Assembly (NCBI RefSeq): GCF_011046975.1
Contig: NZ_CP049253.1
Coordinates: 1,302,001 to 1,366,000, forward strand
Source: Microbacterium amylolyticum
Lineage (GTDB): Bacteria > Actinomycetota > Actinomycetes > Actinomycetales > Microbacteriaceae
Length of the DNA: 64,000 nucleotides
Direction: 5' to 3'
Shown: one piece after another, positions 1 to 9,048 of the stretch
Numbering within the stretch: position 1 is the first letter of the stretch
How the letters are laid out: every line of letters starts with the position of its first letter
The notes under the pieces: model-generated
The model's database searches: none
The model's input: the letters and a program-made list of their open reading frames with translations, nothing else
What the model was told of the DNA's origin: nothing
Made by a program: the position numbers and the translations under genes

Positions 1-38
1 GGAACTCTCCACCCGTCTGATTGAAAGGACCTCTCTCG

Positions 39-1160
39 ATGACCTCTTCCCGTATGGCGCTCCGCGTCGGCGTCATCGGCACCGGCGGCATCGCTGGTGC
101 TCACGCGACGGCGATCCGTGAGCTCGGCGGCAGCGTCGAGCTTGTCGCCGTCGCCGATATCGACGCGGCACGCGCCGCCGCCTTCGCGGCAGATCACGGC
201 GGTGCGACCGTGTTTGCCAGCGCGGACGATCTTCTCGCTCACGCCGGGGCGGATGTTGTCTGCATCTGCACACCGCCGCAGACCCACGCTCCCCTCGCCA
301 TCGCGGCAATGCGCGCCGGTGTCACGGCGCTCGTCGAAAAGCCGACCGCCCTCAGCCTCGCCGAGCTGGACGAGATCGCCCGCGTCGAAGAGGAGACCGG
401 CACGCAGACACTCACGGTCTTCCAGCACCGCTTCGGAGCAGCGTCGCTGCGTCTGCGCGAACTCGTCACCTCGGGCGCACTCGGCCGTCCCCTCGTCGCC
501 GCCTGCGAAACGCTCTGGTTCCGCCCCGCTGCCTACTTCGAGGTGCCGTGGCGCGGCCGATGGGACGTCGAGGGCGGAGGCCCGACCATGGGTCACGGCA
601 TTCACCAATTCGATCTACTCCTGGCGGTTCTCGGCCCATGGTCAGAGGTCACGGCCGTCGCCGAGCGCCAGCTGCGCCCCACCGACACCGAGGACGTCTC
701 CGCGGCGCTCGTTCGCTTCGACAACGGAGCGATCGCCACCGTCATCAATTCCCTCGTCTCCCCGAAGGAAACATCGCGCCTGCGGATCGACTTCGAGAAC
801 GCCTCCGTGGAGGTGGAGCACCTGTATGGGCACACCAATGCCGACTGGACGTTCACGCCCGCTCCCGGTCACGAACATCTGGCCGAGCGCTGGAACACCG
901 ATCTGCCGGACGACGGGATCAGCGGCCATCGCCACCAGATCGCGGCAATCGCCGATGCCATCGCGGCCGGAAAACGTCCGGACGTCGACATCGTCGATGC
1001 CCGCCGCACCCTGGAGTTCGCCGCGGCGACGTATGCGTCCGCATTCCGGCGCACGCCGATCGCCGCGGGAGACATCTCGGGCGATGATCCGTTTATGACG
1101 TCGATGAGTGGCGGAATCGTGCCGTGGGCGCCCGTCAAAGCCGTTCCGGTGGCATCATGA
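39..1160 (+). CDS. Gfo/Idh/MocA family NAD(P)-dependent oxidoreductase
   Basis: The 373-residue protein has an N-terminal Rossmann fold with the dinucleotide motif GVIGTGGIAG near residues 11-20 and the family motif EKP in VEKPTALS about residue 100. The rest matches the C-terminal alpha/beta substrate domain of Gfo/Idh/MocA enzymes, which oxidise sugars, inositols or related polyols. The ATG at 39 is preferred over a TTG at 21 because GAAAGGACC lies just upstream of it. The stop overlaps the start of the cupin gene (ATGA), so the two are translationally coupled and probably act on the same carbohydrate. The substrate cannot be told from sequence. Family assignment is firm. Confidence 0.9.
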   Translation: MTSSRMALRVGVIGTGGIAGAHATAIRELGGSVELVAVADIDAARAAAFAADHGGATVFASADDLLAHAGADVVCICTPPQTHAPLAIAAMRAGVTALVEKPTALSLAELDEIARVEEETGTQTLTVFQHRFGAASLRLRELVTSGALGRPLVAACETLWFRPAAYFEVPWRGRWDVEGGGPTMGHGIHQFDLLLAVLGPWSEVTAVAERQLRPTDTEDVSAALVRFDNGAIATVINSLVSPKETSRLRIDFENASVEVEHLYGHTNADWTFTPAPGHEHLAERWNTDLPDDGISGHRHQIAAIADAIAAGKRPDVDIVDARRTLEFAAATYASAFRRTPIAAGDISGDDPFMTSMSGGIVPWAPVKAVPVAS

Positions 1161-1909
1161 GCGCCGATAATGGCGCCCTCTCTGCACCCGATTCGACCTT
1201 CCCCGGCGGAACGCTTGTCTCGCGCCTCGATGTCTACGGCGATGCAGCGCCCGACGGCATCTGCGGGGGTTCTCCTCACATGCACACGGTGTCGACAGAG
1301 GCCTACATCGTGATCTCCGGACACGGCTCCCTGCAGACTCTCGACGCTGATGAGGGGTTCCGCGAAACACGGCTCGAGGCGGGATCGATCGTGTGGTTCA
1401 CGCCGGGCGTTATTCACCGTGCCGTCAACCACGGTGATCTGCAGGCCGTTGTTCTGATGAGCAATTCTGGGCTGCCCGAGGCGGGCGATGCGGTCATGAC
1501 GTTCCCCGCCGAGATCGTCGCCGACGCGTCGTCGTATGCCGATGCGGCGTCACTGGGCGACGAACCCGATCGCCGAGCGGAACGAGCAGCCGCCAGACGG
1601 GACCTCGCCGTGACGGGGTTCCTCGCGCTAAAGACGGCCGTGATCGCGGGGGATCGTTCAGCGCTTGCGGCATTCCACGGTGCTGCCGGTGCCATCGTGC
1701 GCGGGCGGGCGGCTGCGTGGCCCGACCTGGTTCGGCGCCGCCCGCTCGCCGCTGCTGAAGCCAGTCTGGCGATGGCGCAGGCCGTCGCGGCGGGCGATCT
1801 CTCTCATCTGTCGGGCGCCCGTGTTCAGCAGGCGGCGCCGTCTCCGGGAGCACTCGGCTTCGGCATGTGCGGCCGACTGCGCACCTACGACGTCTCCGAA
1901 CAGTCCTGA
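1157..1909 (+). CDS. Cupin-domain protein, possible sugar-pathway partner
   Basis: The 250-residue product carries a cupin barrel in its first half. The first motif region has a histidine pair in SPHMHTVSTEAYIV, and the second reads GSIVWFTPGVIHR. The C-terminal half, about residues 125-250, is helical and alanine-rich, and I do not recognise it. The start chosen is the ATG that overlaps the stop of the upstream oxidoreductase; a GTG 33 nt earlier is less likely. Cupins next to Gfo/Idh dehydrogenases are often isomerases or sugar-binding proteins, but here that is inference from position. Confidence 0.75.
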   Translation: MSADNGALSAPDSTFPGGTLVSRLDVYGDAAPDGICGGSPHMHTVSTEAYIVISGHGSLQTLDADEGFRETRLEAGSIVWFTPGVIHRAVNHGDLQAVVLMSNSGLPEAGDAVMTFPAEIVADASSYADAASLGDEPDRRAERAAARRDLAVTGFLALKTAVIAGDRSALAAFHGAAGAIVRGRAAAWPDLVRRRPLAAAEASLAMAQAVAAGDLSHLSGARVQQAAPSPGALGFGMCGRLRTYDVSEQS

Positions 1910-1917
1910 TCCGAGGT

Positions 1918-1959
1918 CGGGTGTGGGCCTCGCGGCCGTAGCGGCGAGGCCCACACCCG
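1918..1959. terminator. Stem-loop between convergent genes
   Basis: A perfect 16-bp inverted repeat (arms 1918-1933 and 1944-1959, GTGTGGGCCTCGC inside the arm) with a 10-nt loop fills the gap between the cupin gene and the convergent S9 peptidase. It ends directly beside the peptidase stop. No long T tract follows on either strand. It is likely a bidirectional terminator. Confidence 0.7.
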
Positions 1960-3981
1960 CTATCCGAGAAGTTCCGGCCGTGTGGCCTCTTCTCCGAGCA
2001 CGTGCTGAGCGAGGAACGCAAAAACCGTTTGGTACCAGATCTTCGCGTGCTGCGGCGTGAGGATCCAGTGGTTCTCATCGGGGAAGTAGAGGAATCGGTG
2101 GACCATCGCACCGGTGTCATCCGCGTGCGCGGTGTACAGGTCTGACCACAGCCGCAGCCCCTCCCCGATCGGTACGCGATAGTCCTTATCGCCGTGGATG
2201 ACGAGCATTGGCGTCGTGATCGCGTCGACGAACAGGTGAGGGGAGTTCTCCTGGGCCGCTTCCGTGGACATCAGGGTGCGCCAGTACGTAGGGGAATCGG
2301 TAGTTCCGGCGAACTGATCGAACGCCCACAGGCTGGCGTGTGTGACGATTGCGTCGAAACGATCGGTGTGGCCAGCGATCCAGTTAGCCATATAGCCACC
2401 GAAGGATCCGCCCATCGCGGCCGTTCGCGTTTCATCTATGTCGTCCCGCGCCTCCACGGCATCCGTGATCGCCATCAGATCCGTGTAGGGCTTTTCACCC
2501 CATGCTCCCCAGCCCCGCTGGATGAAGTCGAGCCCGTAGCCGGTCGACAGAGCAGGGTCGGGCAGGAGAACGGCGTAGCCCTGCGCAACAGCAAGCTGCG
2601 GCGCCCAGCGCCAACTCCACGCGTTCCAGCTGTTCAGCGGGCCGCCGTGCACCCACAGCAGAAGCGGTGATGCCTCGTCCGCCTGCTCGGGAAGCAGCAA
2701 CCACCCGGCAACGCGGGCGCCGTCCTCTGCACGCGTCTCGACGCGCTCCATCCGAGCGTTCGGAGTGGGAACGGGCGCGGGGGTCGCCAGCCGGGTGACC
2801 GTTCCGTCCGTGAGGACGCGAACGGGATGGGGCGGTTCGAGCCAGTTCGAGCGCAGGGCGATCACCGTTCCGTCGTCGGCAACATTCACCGAGGCGTATG
2901 CGTAGTCGTCACGCGTGATGGCCTCGGGTGAGGAACCGTCGAGGGGAATGCGGAAAATGTGTCCGCGGCCGTCGTCATCGGCTGTGGCGATCAGAGCATT
3001 GCCGTCGGGGGCAAACGCCAGCGATGCCGGCCAACGATCCCACTCACCGGCCAGCCGGATGGGATCGGAGCCGTCGATTCGCGCCGCCCAGATCTCGCTA
3101 TCGGCCACGGCCTCCGCGGTCGATTCCGGTGTTCGGGTGTAGGCGATGCGCGTTCCGTCGCGACTGATCACAACGCCGCCGTGGGAGATTCCCGGCTCGT
3201 CGCAGAGGGTCGTCCGGTGCCCGGTCACAACGTCAATCGCCACAAGAGCCGTCGTCGGCTGTCCGTCCGCGATGCGGGAAAATCCGGCGATCAGCGTGGA
3301 CCCATCGGGTGTGATCGCCTGCGAGCTCCGACGGAGTGCACCGCCCGGCCGCGGCGTCAGATCACGAAGGGGCGGACGCGAGGGCGCACCGGCCGTGCTC
3401 TCCGCGGCGAGCGCGCCGTCCAGCACGAGCAGGTGCGGCTCGGCGGGGCCCAGATCGTGGTCCCAGAACCGCACGGGCGCGGACTCGTGCAGAATCGCTC
3501 GCACCTTTTTGTCTTTGCGCGCCTTCCGCAGCTCCCCCTCGGCGTCCAGATTGGCGGCTCCGGGAAGGAGCTCGGCGGCGACGACAACGCACTCGGTGCC
3601 GCGCGCCGACGCTGCAATCGATGCAACGCCGCCTGGAAGCGCGGTGACGGCGCGCGCGTCTCCTCCCGAAGACGGCAGAACCCAGAGCTGAGCCGCGTCG
3701 ATCTCTTCTTTCGTTTCCGCGTCGGGCCGCGAGGAGGTGAACAGCAGATCTCCGTTCGGGAGGAACGCCGCCGAAGCCTCTCCCTTCGCGGAGCGGGTCA
3801 GGCGCATGGGTGCCTCCCGCGTTGTGATCGGAAGCCGCCAGATAGCGCGCCGCCATGCCGTCTCATCGTGGTCCAGCGTCGCGACAACGCCGGCGGCCCA
3901 GGTTCCGTCAGGCGCAAGAGCGATCGATTCGAGGCGAGGAAGTGCGAGAAAGTCGTCGAGGGAATCGTAAGAAGAGCTCAT
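1960..3981 (-). CDS. S9 family (prolyl oligopeptidase-type) serine peptidase
   Basis: The 673-residue protein has an N-terminal beta-propeller of TolB/WD40-like blades (repeated DG/PDG turns) and a C-terminal alpha/beta-hydrolase domain. The nucleophile elbow is GGSFGGYMAN with Ser about 526. HGDKDYRVP supplies the Asp region and DENHWIL the His. This is the acylaminoacyl-peptidase or dipeptidyl-peptidase type, which clips short peptides in the cytoplasm. The start is the ATG opening MSSSYDSLDD; the in-frame upstream start adds a proline-rich stretch unlike the family. No signal peptide is seen. It is divergent from the demethylase pseudogene and shares its upstream region. Confidence 0.88.
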   Translation of the reverse strand: MSSSYDSLDDFLALPRLESIALAPDGTWAAGVVATLDHDETAWRRAIWRLPITTREAPMRLTRSAKGEASAAFLPNGDLLFTSSRPDAETKEEIDAAQLWVLPSSGGDARAVTALPGGVASIAASARGTECVVVAAELLPGAANLDAEGELRKARKDKKVRAILHESAPVRFWDHDLGPAEPHLLVLDGALAAESTAGAPSRPPLRDLTPRPGGALRRSSQAITPDGSTLIAGFSRIADGQPTTALVAIDVVTGHRTTLCDEPGISHGGVVISRDGTRIAYTRTPESTAEAVADSEIWAARIDGSDPIRLAGEWDRWPASLAFAPDGNALIATADDDGRGHIFRIPLDGSSPEAITRDDYAYASVNVADDGTVIALRSNWLEPPHPVRVLTDGTVTRLATPAPVPTPNARMERVETRAEDGARVAGWLLLPEQADEASPLLLWVHGGPLNSWNAWSWRWAPQLAVAQGYAVLLPDPALSTGYGLDFIQRGWGAWGEKPYTDLMAITDAVEARDDIDETRTAAMGGSFGGYMANWIAGHTDRFDAIVTHASLWAFDQFAGTTDSPTYWRTLMSTEAAQENSPHLFVDAITTPMLVIHGDKDYRVPIGEGLRLWSDLYTAHADDTGAMVHRFLYFPDENHWILTPQHAKIWYQTVFAFLAQHVLGEEATRPELLG

Positions 3982-4036
3982 CGCCCTCACTCTAAGACCC
4001 GGTGGCGTGATCGGGTTCGCTCCTCCCCCCATTTAA

Positions 4037-4068
4037 TGTCGCCGATATTGTCTACAATTTCGGCGACA
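4037..4068. promoter_or_regulatory. 32-bp palindromic operator candidate
   Basis: Two 15-nt arms are symmetric except for one T/T mismatch. The outer arms are TGTCGCCGA and TCGGCGACA, and the core is ATTGTCTACAAT. The core resembles GntR/FadR-type operators (TTGT-N2-ACAA). It lies 44 bp upstream of the pseudogene start and 56 bp upstream of the divergent S9 peptidase, so it may control either direction. No regulator gene is adjacent. Confidence 0.7.
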
Positions 4069-4111
4069 CTAGTTTGATCATCCGACAACGCCGTCGCACA
4101 CGGAGGCCACA

Positions 4112-5407
4112 ATGGCGAACACCCTGCAGGAGCTCATCGACAGATCGGGCAACACCGTCGACCTTCTTCGCGGATCAAAGCTCGGCACATACATCTACCC
4201 CGCTGTCCCCACCGAGTTCTCCAACTGGCGCCGGGAACAGAAGGCATGGCGACACACCGCCGTTCTCTAAGACCAAACCCACCACATGGTCAACTTCTTC
4301 ATGAAGGGACCGGACGCGCTGCGCCTCCTCAGCGAGACGGGCATCAACAGTTTCGCGAACTTCCCCGTCAACACCGCGAAGCAGTTTGTGCCGACGGTAT
4401 TCCCCGTCCGCGCGGAGTTCAGCAACTGGAGATCGGAGCAGCGTGCGTGGCGCGAGTCGGTTGCCTTCCTCGACCAGTCCCATCACATGACGGACCTGTT
4501 CATCACGGGTGCCGATGCGCTACGCCTGTTGAGCCGAATCGGAGTAAACTCCTTCGCCAACTTCGGACCAGGTCGCGCGAAGCAGTTCGTCGCGGTGAAC
4601 CACGAGGGTTTTCTTATCGGCGACGCGATCCTCTTCCATCTCGACGACGGAGAGTTCGACCTGGTCGGACATCCCATGGTGATCGACTGGGTGCAGTTCC
4701 ACGGCGAGACGGGCGACGAAGAGGTGTCCTTCATGCGCGATGGCAACTCACTCGTTCGCGACGGCAACCCCGCGCTGTACCGCTACGAGATCCAGGGCCC
4801 GCGGGCCATGGAGCTGATGGAGTCCGTGGGCGAGAGTGTGCGTGATGCGATTGTCACGGCGGGCGCGGAGCTCGGGCTGGTTCTCGTGGGATCGCAGGCA
4901 TATTCGTCAGCCAACCTCGAATCTGCGTGGGTGCCATCGCCGCTTCCGGCCATCTTCTCCGGGCAGCAGACTGCCGAGTACCGATCGTGGTTGCCCGCGG
5001 AACGCGCGGGGTCGCTCGCTGGTTCATTCACTTCGGATGACATCACGGACTTCTACCTCACCCCGTACGACCTGGGCTATGACCGCAACGTGGCATTCGA
5101 CCATGACTTCATCGGCCGATCGGCGCTCGAGGAATACTCCGGCGCCTACTCGACAACGCCGGACTTCCCGCACTGTATGTGGAGCTACATGATCGGCGCC
5201 GCCCTCGAAGAGGCGTTCACGACGATGACGGAGCCCACCCGGGAGTCGTTTATGACGGCGATCCGCAGTATCGACGGGCTCCAGGCGCCGCTCATGCTCG
5301 ACGGAACCTCGATCACCACGACAGAAGACGGCCAGCCCGCCGTGTCGACGGTTGTCGTGCGGCGCTACAACGGGCAGGGTTACGACAACGCCGATTCCTT
5401 CGAGTAG
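4112..5407 (+). pseudogene. Scrambled LigM-type vanillate/methoxyarene O-demethylase fused to ABC substrate-binding-protein tail
   Basis: One reading frame runs from the ATG at 4112, which has a good CGGAGG site, and is broken by an in-frame TAA at 4268. Residues 1-88 match the start of THF-dependent aromatic O-demethylases (GcvT-like LigM family). The frame then jumps back to a second, diverged copy of residues about 28 onward, so EFSNWR...DQ(T/S)HHM...LRLLS appears twice. Further on, about 70 family residues seem missing after MELMESV near 4830. The conserved LVGSQAYSSANLES and YLTPYDLGYD resume, then at about 5130 the sequence switches to the C-terminus of a branched-chain-type periplasmic binding protein (TEPTRESFM, SIDGLQAPLML). 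The open stretch 4286-5407 could yield a chimera, but it lacks the central fold and should not be functional. Confidence 0.85.
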
Positions 5408-5450
5408 TCCGTGACTCGGCGCGACACAACACAGAGAGGCACGTGAATCA

Positions 5451-6944
5451 ATGTCGATTACCTCATCACACGAACCCGTCCGAACAGGACTCTTCATTGG
5501 CGGGGCGGAGCGCTTCACAGACGATGTGCTACGCGTCGCCGACCCCGCCAAGCCCGGCGTGATCGTCGGCGAGGCTGCGAGCGCATCTGCTGACGATGTC
5601 GCCGAGGCCATCTCCGCGGCGAAGGGCGCCTACCGCGGCTGGCGAACGCTCACGCCCGCCGAGCGGGCCGAGAAGATGCTGCACGCCATCGATGGCATCG
5701 CGGACGATCGCGACACCGACGCCGCGATCCTGTCGCAGGAGAACGGCAAGATCCGGATGGAGGGCTGGATCGACGCTCTCGTCTTCGAACTGCGCTGGCG
5801 ACTTGCCCTCGACCTCGCCGACGAGGTCGACCAGGGCCGAATGCTGGAAACGGCGCCCGGCATCCCCGTGACAACTGAGGTCAGCTACCAGCCGCTCGGG
5901 GTGACCACGATCATTGTGCCGTTCAACTGGCCGATCGCCATTCTCGGAGCGGCGTTGCCTCATGCCCTCTTGGCGGGAAACCCCGTCATCGTCAAGCCAC
6001 CGCCCTCAGCGCCGCTCGCGACAACGCGCGTTGTGCAGCGGGTGGCGGAGAAGCTCCCCGCGGGTGTGCTGAACGTCGTCACCGGTGAGGACGCCAACAT
6101 GTCGCAGCTGATCCAGAGCCCCGATGTGGCGAAGGTGTGCTTCACGGGCAGCGTCGGTGGCGGGAAGAAGATGATGGAGATGGGTGCCGCCTCGCTCACC
6201 CGTGTGACGCTCGAGTTGGGCGGGAACGACGCGGCGATCTTCGCGGAGGACGCGATCATCGACGACACTCACCTTGATCGGATCTTCGCGGCCGTCTACG
6301 ACACGACCGGTCAGATCTGCATGAATGCCAAGCGCATTTACGTGCACCGCTCGCGAATGGACGAGCTTATCGCCGGACTCGACGAACGCCTGTCGAAGAC
6401 GGTGCTCGGATACGGCCTCGACGAGTCGACAACGATGGGTCCGCTGCATCAGCCGGCGCAGAAGGCCTTCGTCGAGGAGCTGATCCAGGAGACGAAGGAC
6501 TCGGGCGCGGAGGTGCGCGAATACGGCGAGCTACCCGGCGGCGACATGACGGACGGCAATTTCGTGCGCCCCGCCCTCGTGATCAACCCGGACCCGTCGC
6601 TGCGCGTTGTTACCCAGGAACAGTTTGGTCCGGTCATCGGCGTAATCCCCTTCGATTCGGAAGAGGAGGCCGTTGCCGCGGCGAACGACACGTGGGCCGG
6701 CCTGTGTGGCTCGGTGTGGACCGCAGACCCTGAGACCGCGCAGCGCATCGGATCGCAATTGGTGTGCGGATACGTGTGGGTTAACGACCACGGGGCAACG
6801 CGTCTCGACCTGCGCGCTCCGTTCGGCGGCATGAAGCAGTCGGGCTTCGGGCGCGAACAGGGCATTGACGGCGTCCGAGCCTTCCAGGACACCCACTCGA
6901 TCGCCACGATCGATCCGGAGGCACTCGCGGCGATGGCGCACTGA
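5451..6944 (+). CDS. Aldehyde dehydrogenase, likely for aromatic aldehydes
   Basis: The 497-residue NAD(P)-dependent aldehyde dehydrogenase is intact. It has the glutamate motif ELGGND (Glu about 255), the catalytic cysteine in TGQICMNAKR (Cys about 290) and the C-terminal APFGGMKQSGFGRE. It lies 43 nt after the demethylase pseudogene and on the same strand, so an original role in oxidising vanillin or a related benzaldehyde to the acid is plausible, but this is inferred from context. AGAGAGG precedes the ATG. Family-wide features cannot separate benzaldehyde, vanillin and other aldehyde substrates. Confidence 0.88.
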   Translation: MSITSSHEPVRTGLFIGGAERFTDDVLRVADPAKPGVIVGEAASASADDVAEAISAAKGAYRGWRTLTPAERAEKMLHAIDGIADDRDTDAAILSQENGKIRMEGWIDALVFELRWRLALDLADEVDQGRMLETAPGIPVTTEVSYQPLGVTTIIVPFNWPIAILGAALPHALLAGNPVIVKPPPSAPLATTRVVQRVAEKLPAGVLNVVTGEDANMSQLIQSPDVAKVCFTGSVGGGKKMMEMGAASLTRVTLELGGNDAAIFAEDAIIDDTHLDRIFAAVYDTTGQICMNAKRIYVHRSRMDELIAGLDERLSKTVLGYGLDESTTMGPLHQPAQKAFVEELIQETKDSGAEVREYGELPGGDMTDGNFVRPALVINPDPSLRVVTQEQFGPVIGVIPFDSEEEAVAAANDTWAGLCGSVWTADPETAQRIGSQLVCGYVWVNDHGATRLDLRAPFGGMKQSGFGREQGIDGVRAFQDTHSIATIDPEALAAMAH

Positions 6945-6970
6945 CCCCCGCTCCGGCCGAGAAGACGAAG

Positions 6971-7008
6971 AAGCGGCCCACCCCCGGATCGGCAAGGGTG
7001 GGCCGCTT
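6971..7008. terminator. Stem-loop between convergent genes
   Basis: A 13-bp perfect stem (AAGCGGCCCACCC with its complement) and a 12-nt loop lie between the aldehyde dehydrogenase and the convergent pckG. On the plus strand it is followed by TCGTTGTG. It is a likely terminator for both genes. Confidence 0.7.
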
Positions 7009-7065
7009 TCGTTGTGCGGGAGAAGGTGTGCGGTCCCTTCTCCCACGCGAGCGGGCCGAGTGCGG

Positions 7066-8922
7066 TCAGCCCCTCGCGGTCTCAAGGCGCGCACGAAGCG
7101 CGCGAAGCTGCTCGCGCAGCTCCTGCGGAATCTTCTCGCCAAAGGAGTCGAAGAACTCCTCGGTGAGATCAGCCTCAGCCAGCCACGATGCGGCATCGAC
7201 GTCGAACAGCTCGACCATGTCGCCGGCGGGAACGTCGATTCCGTCACGGTTCAGCGACCCCGGCGTGGGGAGGAGGCCCACGGGTGACGGGAACGCGCCC
7301 GCCTCACCGTCGAGGCGGCGGCAGATCCACTCGATCACCCGAGAGTTCTCGCCGAAGCCCGGCCAGAGGAACCGGCCATCCTCACCCTTGCGGAACCAGT
7401 TGACCTGGAAGATCGCCGGCGGCTGGGGAACGGTCTGCCCCATCTCGATCCAGTGACCGAAGTAGTCTGCCATGTTGTATCCGCAGAACGGCATCATCGC
7501 GAACGGGTCGCGCCGCAGCTCGCCGACGACGCCTTCGGCGGCTGCCGTGCGCTCGGACGAGATCGTCGCCCCCATGAAGACGCCGTGGTTCCAGTGGAAC
7601 GCCTCGGCAACGAGGGGAACGTTTGTTGCTCGACGACCGCCGAACAAGATCGCGTCAAGCGGAACGTCTTCTTCCCAGTCGGGAGAAATCGAGGGGGCCT
7701 GTGTGGCGTCGACCGTGAAGCGTGAGTTGGGGTGCGCGGCCGGGCGTCCGCTGTCGGGGGTCCAGTCTTCCCCCTGCCAGTCGGTCAGGTGCGCGGGCGG
7801 ATCGTCCGTCAGCCCCTCCCACCACACGTCGCCATCGTCGGTCAGCGCCACATTGGTGAAGATGACGTTGCCGTGAAGCGCCTCGACCGCCGTGACGTTC
7901 GTCGACGCACCGGTTCCGGGCGCGACGCCGAAGAACCCGGCTTCGGGGTTAATGGCGTGCAACCGGCCGTCCTCGCCGGGTCGGATCCACACGATGTCGT
8001 CGCCGAGAGTCTCAACGCGCCAGCCGGGGATCGTCGGGCGGAGCATCGCCAAGTTCGTCTTGCCGCACGCGGACGGGAAAGCCGCCGCGATGTGAAAACG
8101 GCGCCCCTCGGGCGAGATCACCCGGATGAGCAGCATGTGCTCGGCCATCCAGCCCTGGTCCCGGCCGAGAACCGAAGCGATGCGCAGGGCGAAGCACTTC
8201 TTCGCGAGAATCGCGTTGCCGCCGTAGCCGGAGCCGAACGACCACACCTCGAGGGTGTCGGGGAAGTGCGCGATGTACTTCTCCTCGTTCGACGGCCACG
8301 ACACGTCGTGCTCACCTGGGGTGAGGGGGTGGCCGACCGAGTGCACCGTTCGTACCCACGGGGTCCCTCCGGCGATCAAGCGAGTGACCTCCGTGCCGAC
8401 GCGCGTCATGATGCCGATCGACGCGACAGCGTAGGGACTGTCGGTGATCTGCACGCCAAGCTGCGAAATCGGTCCGCCGATCTTGCCCATGGAGAAGGGG
8501 ACGACGAACATCGTCCGTCCGCGCATGGCACCGTCGAAGAGTGAGGTGAGCACGCTCTTCATCTGCTGCGGCGGAACCCAGTTGTTGGTCGGGCCGGCGT
8601 CTTCTTCGCGCTCCGAGGAGATGAACGTCCGCGATTCGAGACGGGCGACGTCCCCCGCGTCTGATCGGGCGAGGTAGCTGTTCGGGCGGCGCTCCTCATC
8701 GAGCGGGATGAGCGTTCCCTGCTCGACCATGTCTTCGAGAAGCGCGGCGTTCTCGTCCGCGGACCCATCAACCCAGTGGATGCGGTCGGGCTTCGTGAGA
8801 TCCGCGATCTCCTGCACCCACGCCACGAGTTCCTGGAAGGCATCGCCCGTGAAGCGGGGCATGTCTCCGAACTCACGGAGGCGGGAGGGGCGGGTGACTG
8901 CCTGCGGTTCTGCGATCGCCAT
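7066..8922 (-). CDS. pckG: Phosphoenolpyruvate carboxykinase (GTP)
   Basis: The 618-residue enzyme converts oxaloacetate and GTP to PEP, GDP and CO2 in gluconeogenesis. It is the usual length for the GTP class. The nucleotide loop is [12 protein letters not shown], with the reactive Cys about 286. GDDIVWI and [11 protein letters not shown] are further family signatures. The start is the ATG opening MAIAEPQ, preceded by GAAGGAG at the right distance; the in-frame start 57 nt upstream is not supported. It is divergent from a RamB-like regulator, and a 15-bp palindrome in the gap may be a control site. Confidence 0.97.
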   Translation of the reverse strand: MAIAEPQAVTRPSRLREFGDMPRFTGDAFQELVAWVQEIADLTKPDRIHWVDGSADENAALLEDMVEQGTLIPLDEERRPNSYLARSDAGDVARLESRTFISSEREEDAGPTNNWVPPQQMKSVLTSLFDGAMRGRTMFVVPFSMGKIGGPISQLGVQITDSPYAVASIGIMTRVGTEVTRLIAGGTPWVRTVHSVGHPLTPGEHDVSWPSNEEKYIAHFPDTLEVWSFGSGYGGNAILAKKCFALRIASVLGRDQGWMAEHMLLIRVISPEGRRFHIAAAFPSACGKTNLAMLRPTIPGWRVETLGDDIVWIRPGEDGRLHAINPEAGFFGVAPGTGASTNVTAVEALHGNVIFTNVALTDDGDVWWEGLTDDPPAHLTDWQGEDWTPDSGRPAAHPNSRFTVDATQAPSISPDWEEDVPLDAILFGGRRATNVPLVAEAFHWNHGVFMGATISSERTAAAEGVVGELRRDPFAMMPFCGYNMADYFGHWIEMGQTVPQPPAIFQVNWFRKGEDGRFLWPGFGENSRVIEWICRRLDGEAGAFPSPVGLLPTPGSLNRDGIDVPAGDMVELFDVDAASWLAEADLTEEFFDSFGEKIPQELREQLRALRARLETARG

Positions 8923-8986
8923 CGTGCGCTCCTTCGGGATGTCTGACTGTTCACGGCGGGGCCGTACACCAAGTTTCATGGCAAAT

Positions 8987-9001
8987 TCGCAAGGCTTGCG
9001 A
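8987..9001. promoter_or_regulatory. 15-bp perfect palindrome between pckG and ramB-like gene
   Basis: TCGCAAGGCTTGCGA is perfectly symmetric around one base. It lies 65 bp upstream of pckG and 48 bp upstream of the divergent regulator gene. It fits the size of an operator for a dimeric regulator, and the RamB-like protein next door is the simplest candidate, by position only. Confidence 0.5.
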
Positions 9002-9048
9002 CCAAAAACGGGTTAAAGAATCGCGCTTCTTTCGGATATGGTGACGGA

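Noticed and set aside
2959..4077. 372-codon plus-strand frame opposite the S9 peptidase
   Set aside because: Composition is Arg-rich without motifs, as expected of a shadow frame in high-GC DNA.
4286..5407. 373-codon open frame as an intact demethylase gene
   Set aside because: It lacks the true N-terminus, repeats a family segment, misses the central part and ends in a binding-protein tail; treated as a pseudogene.
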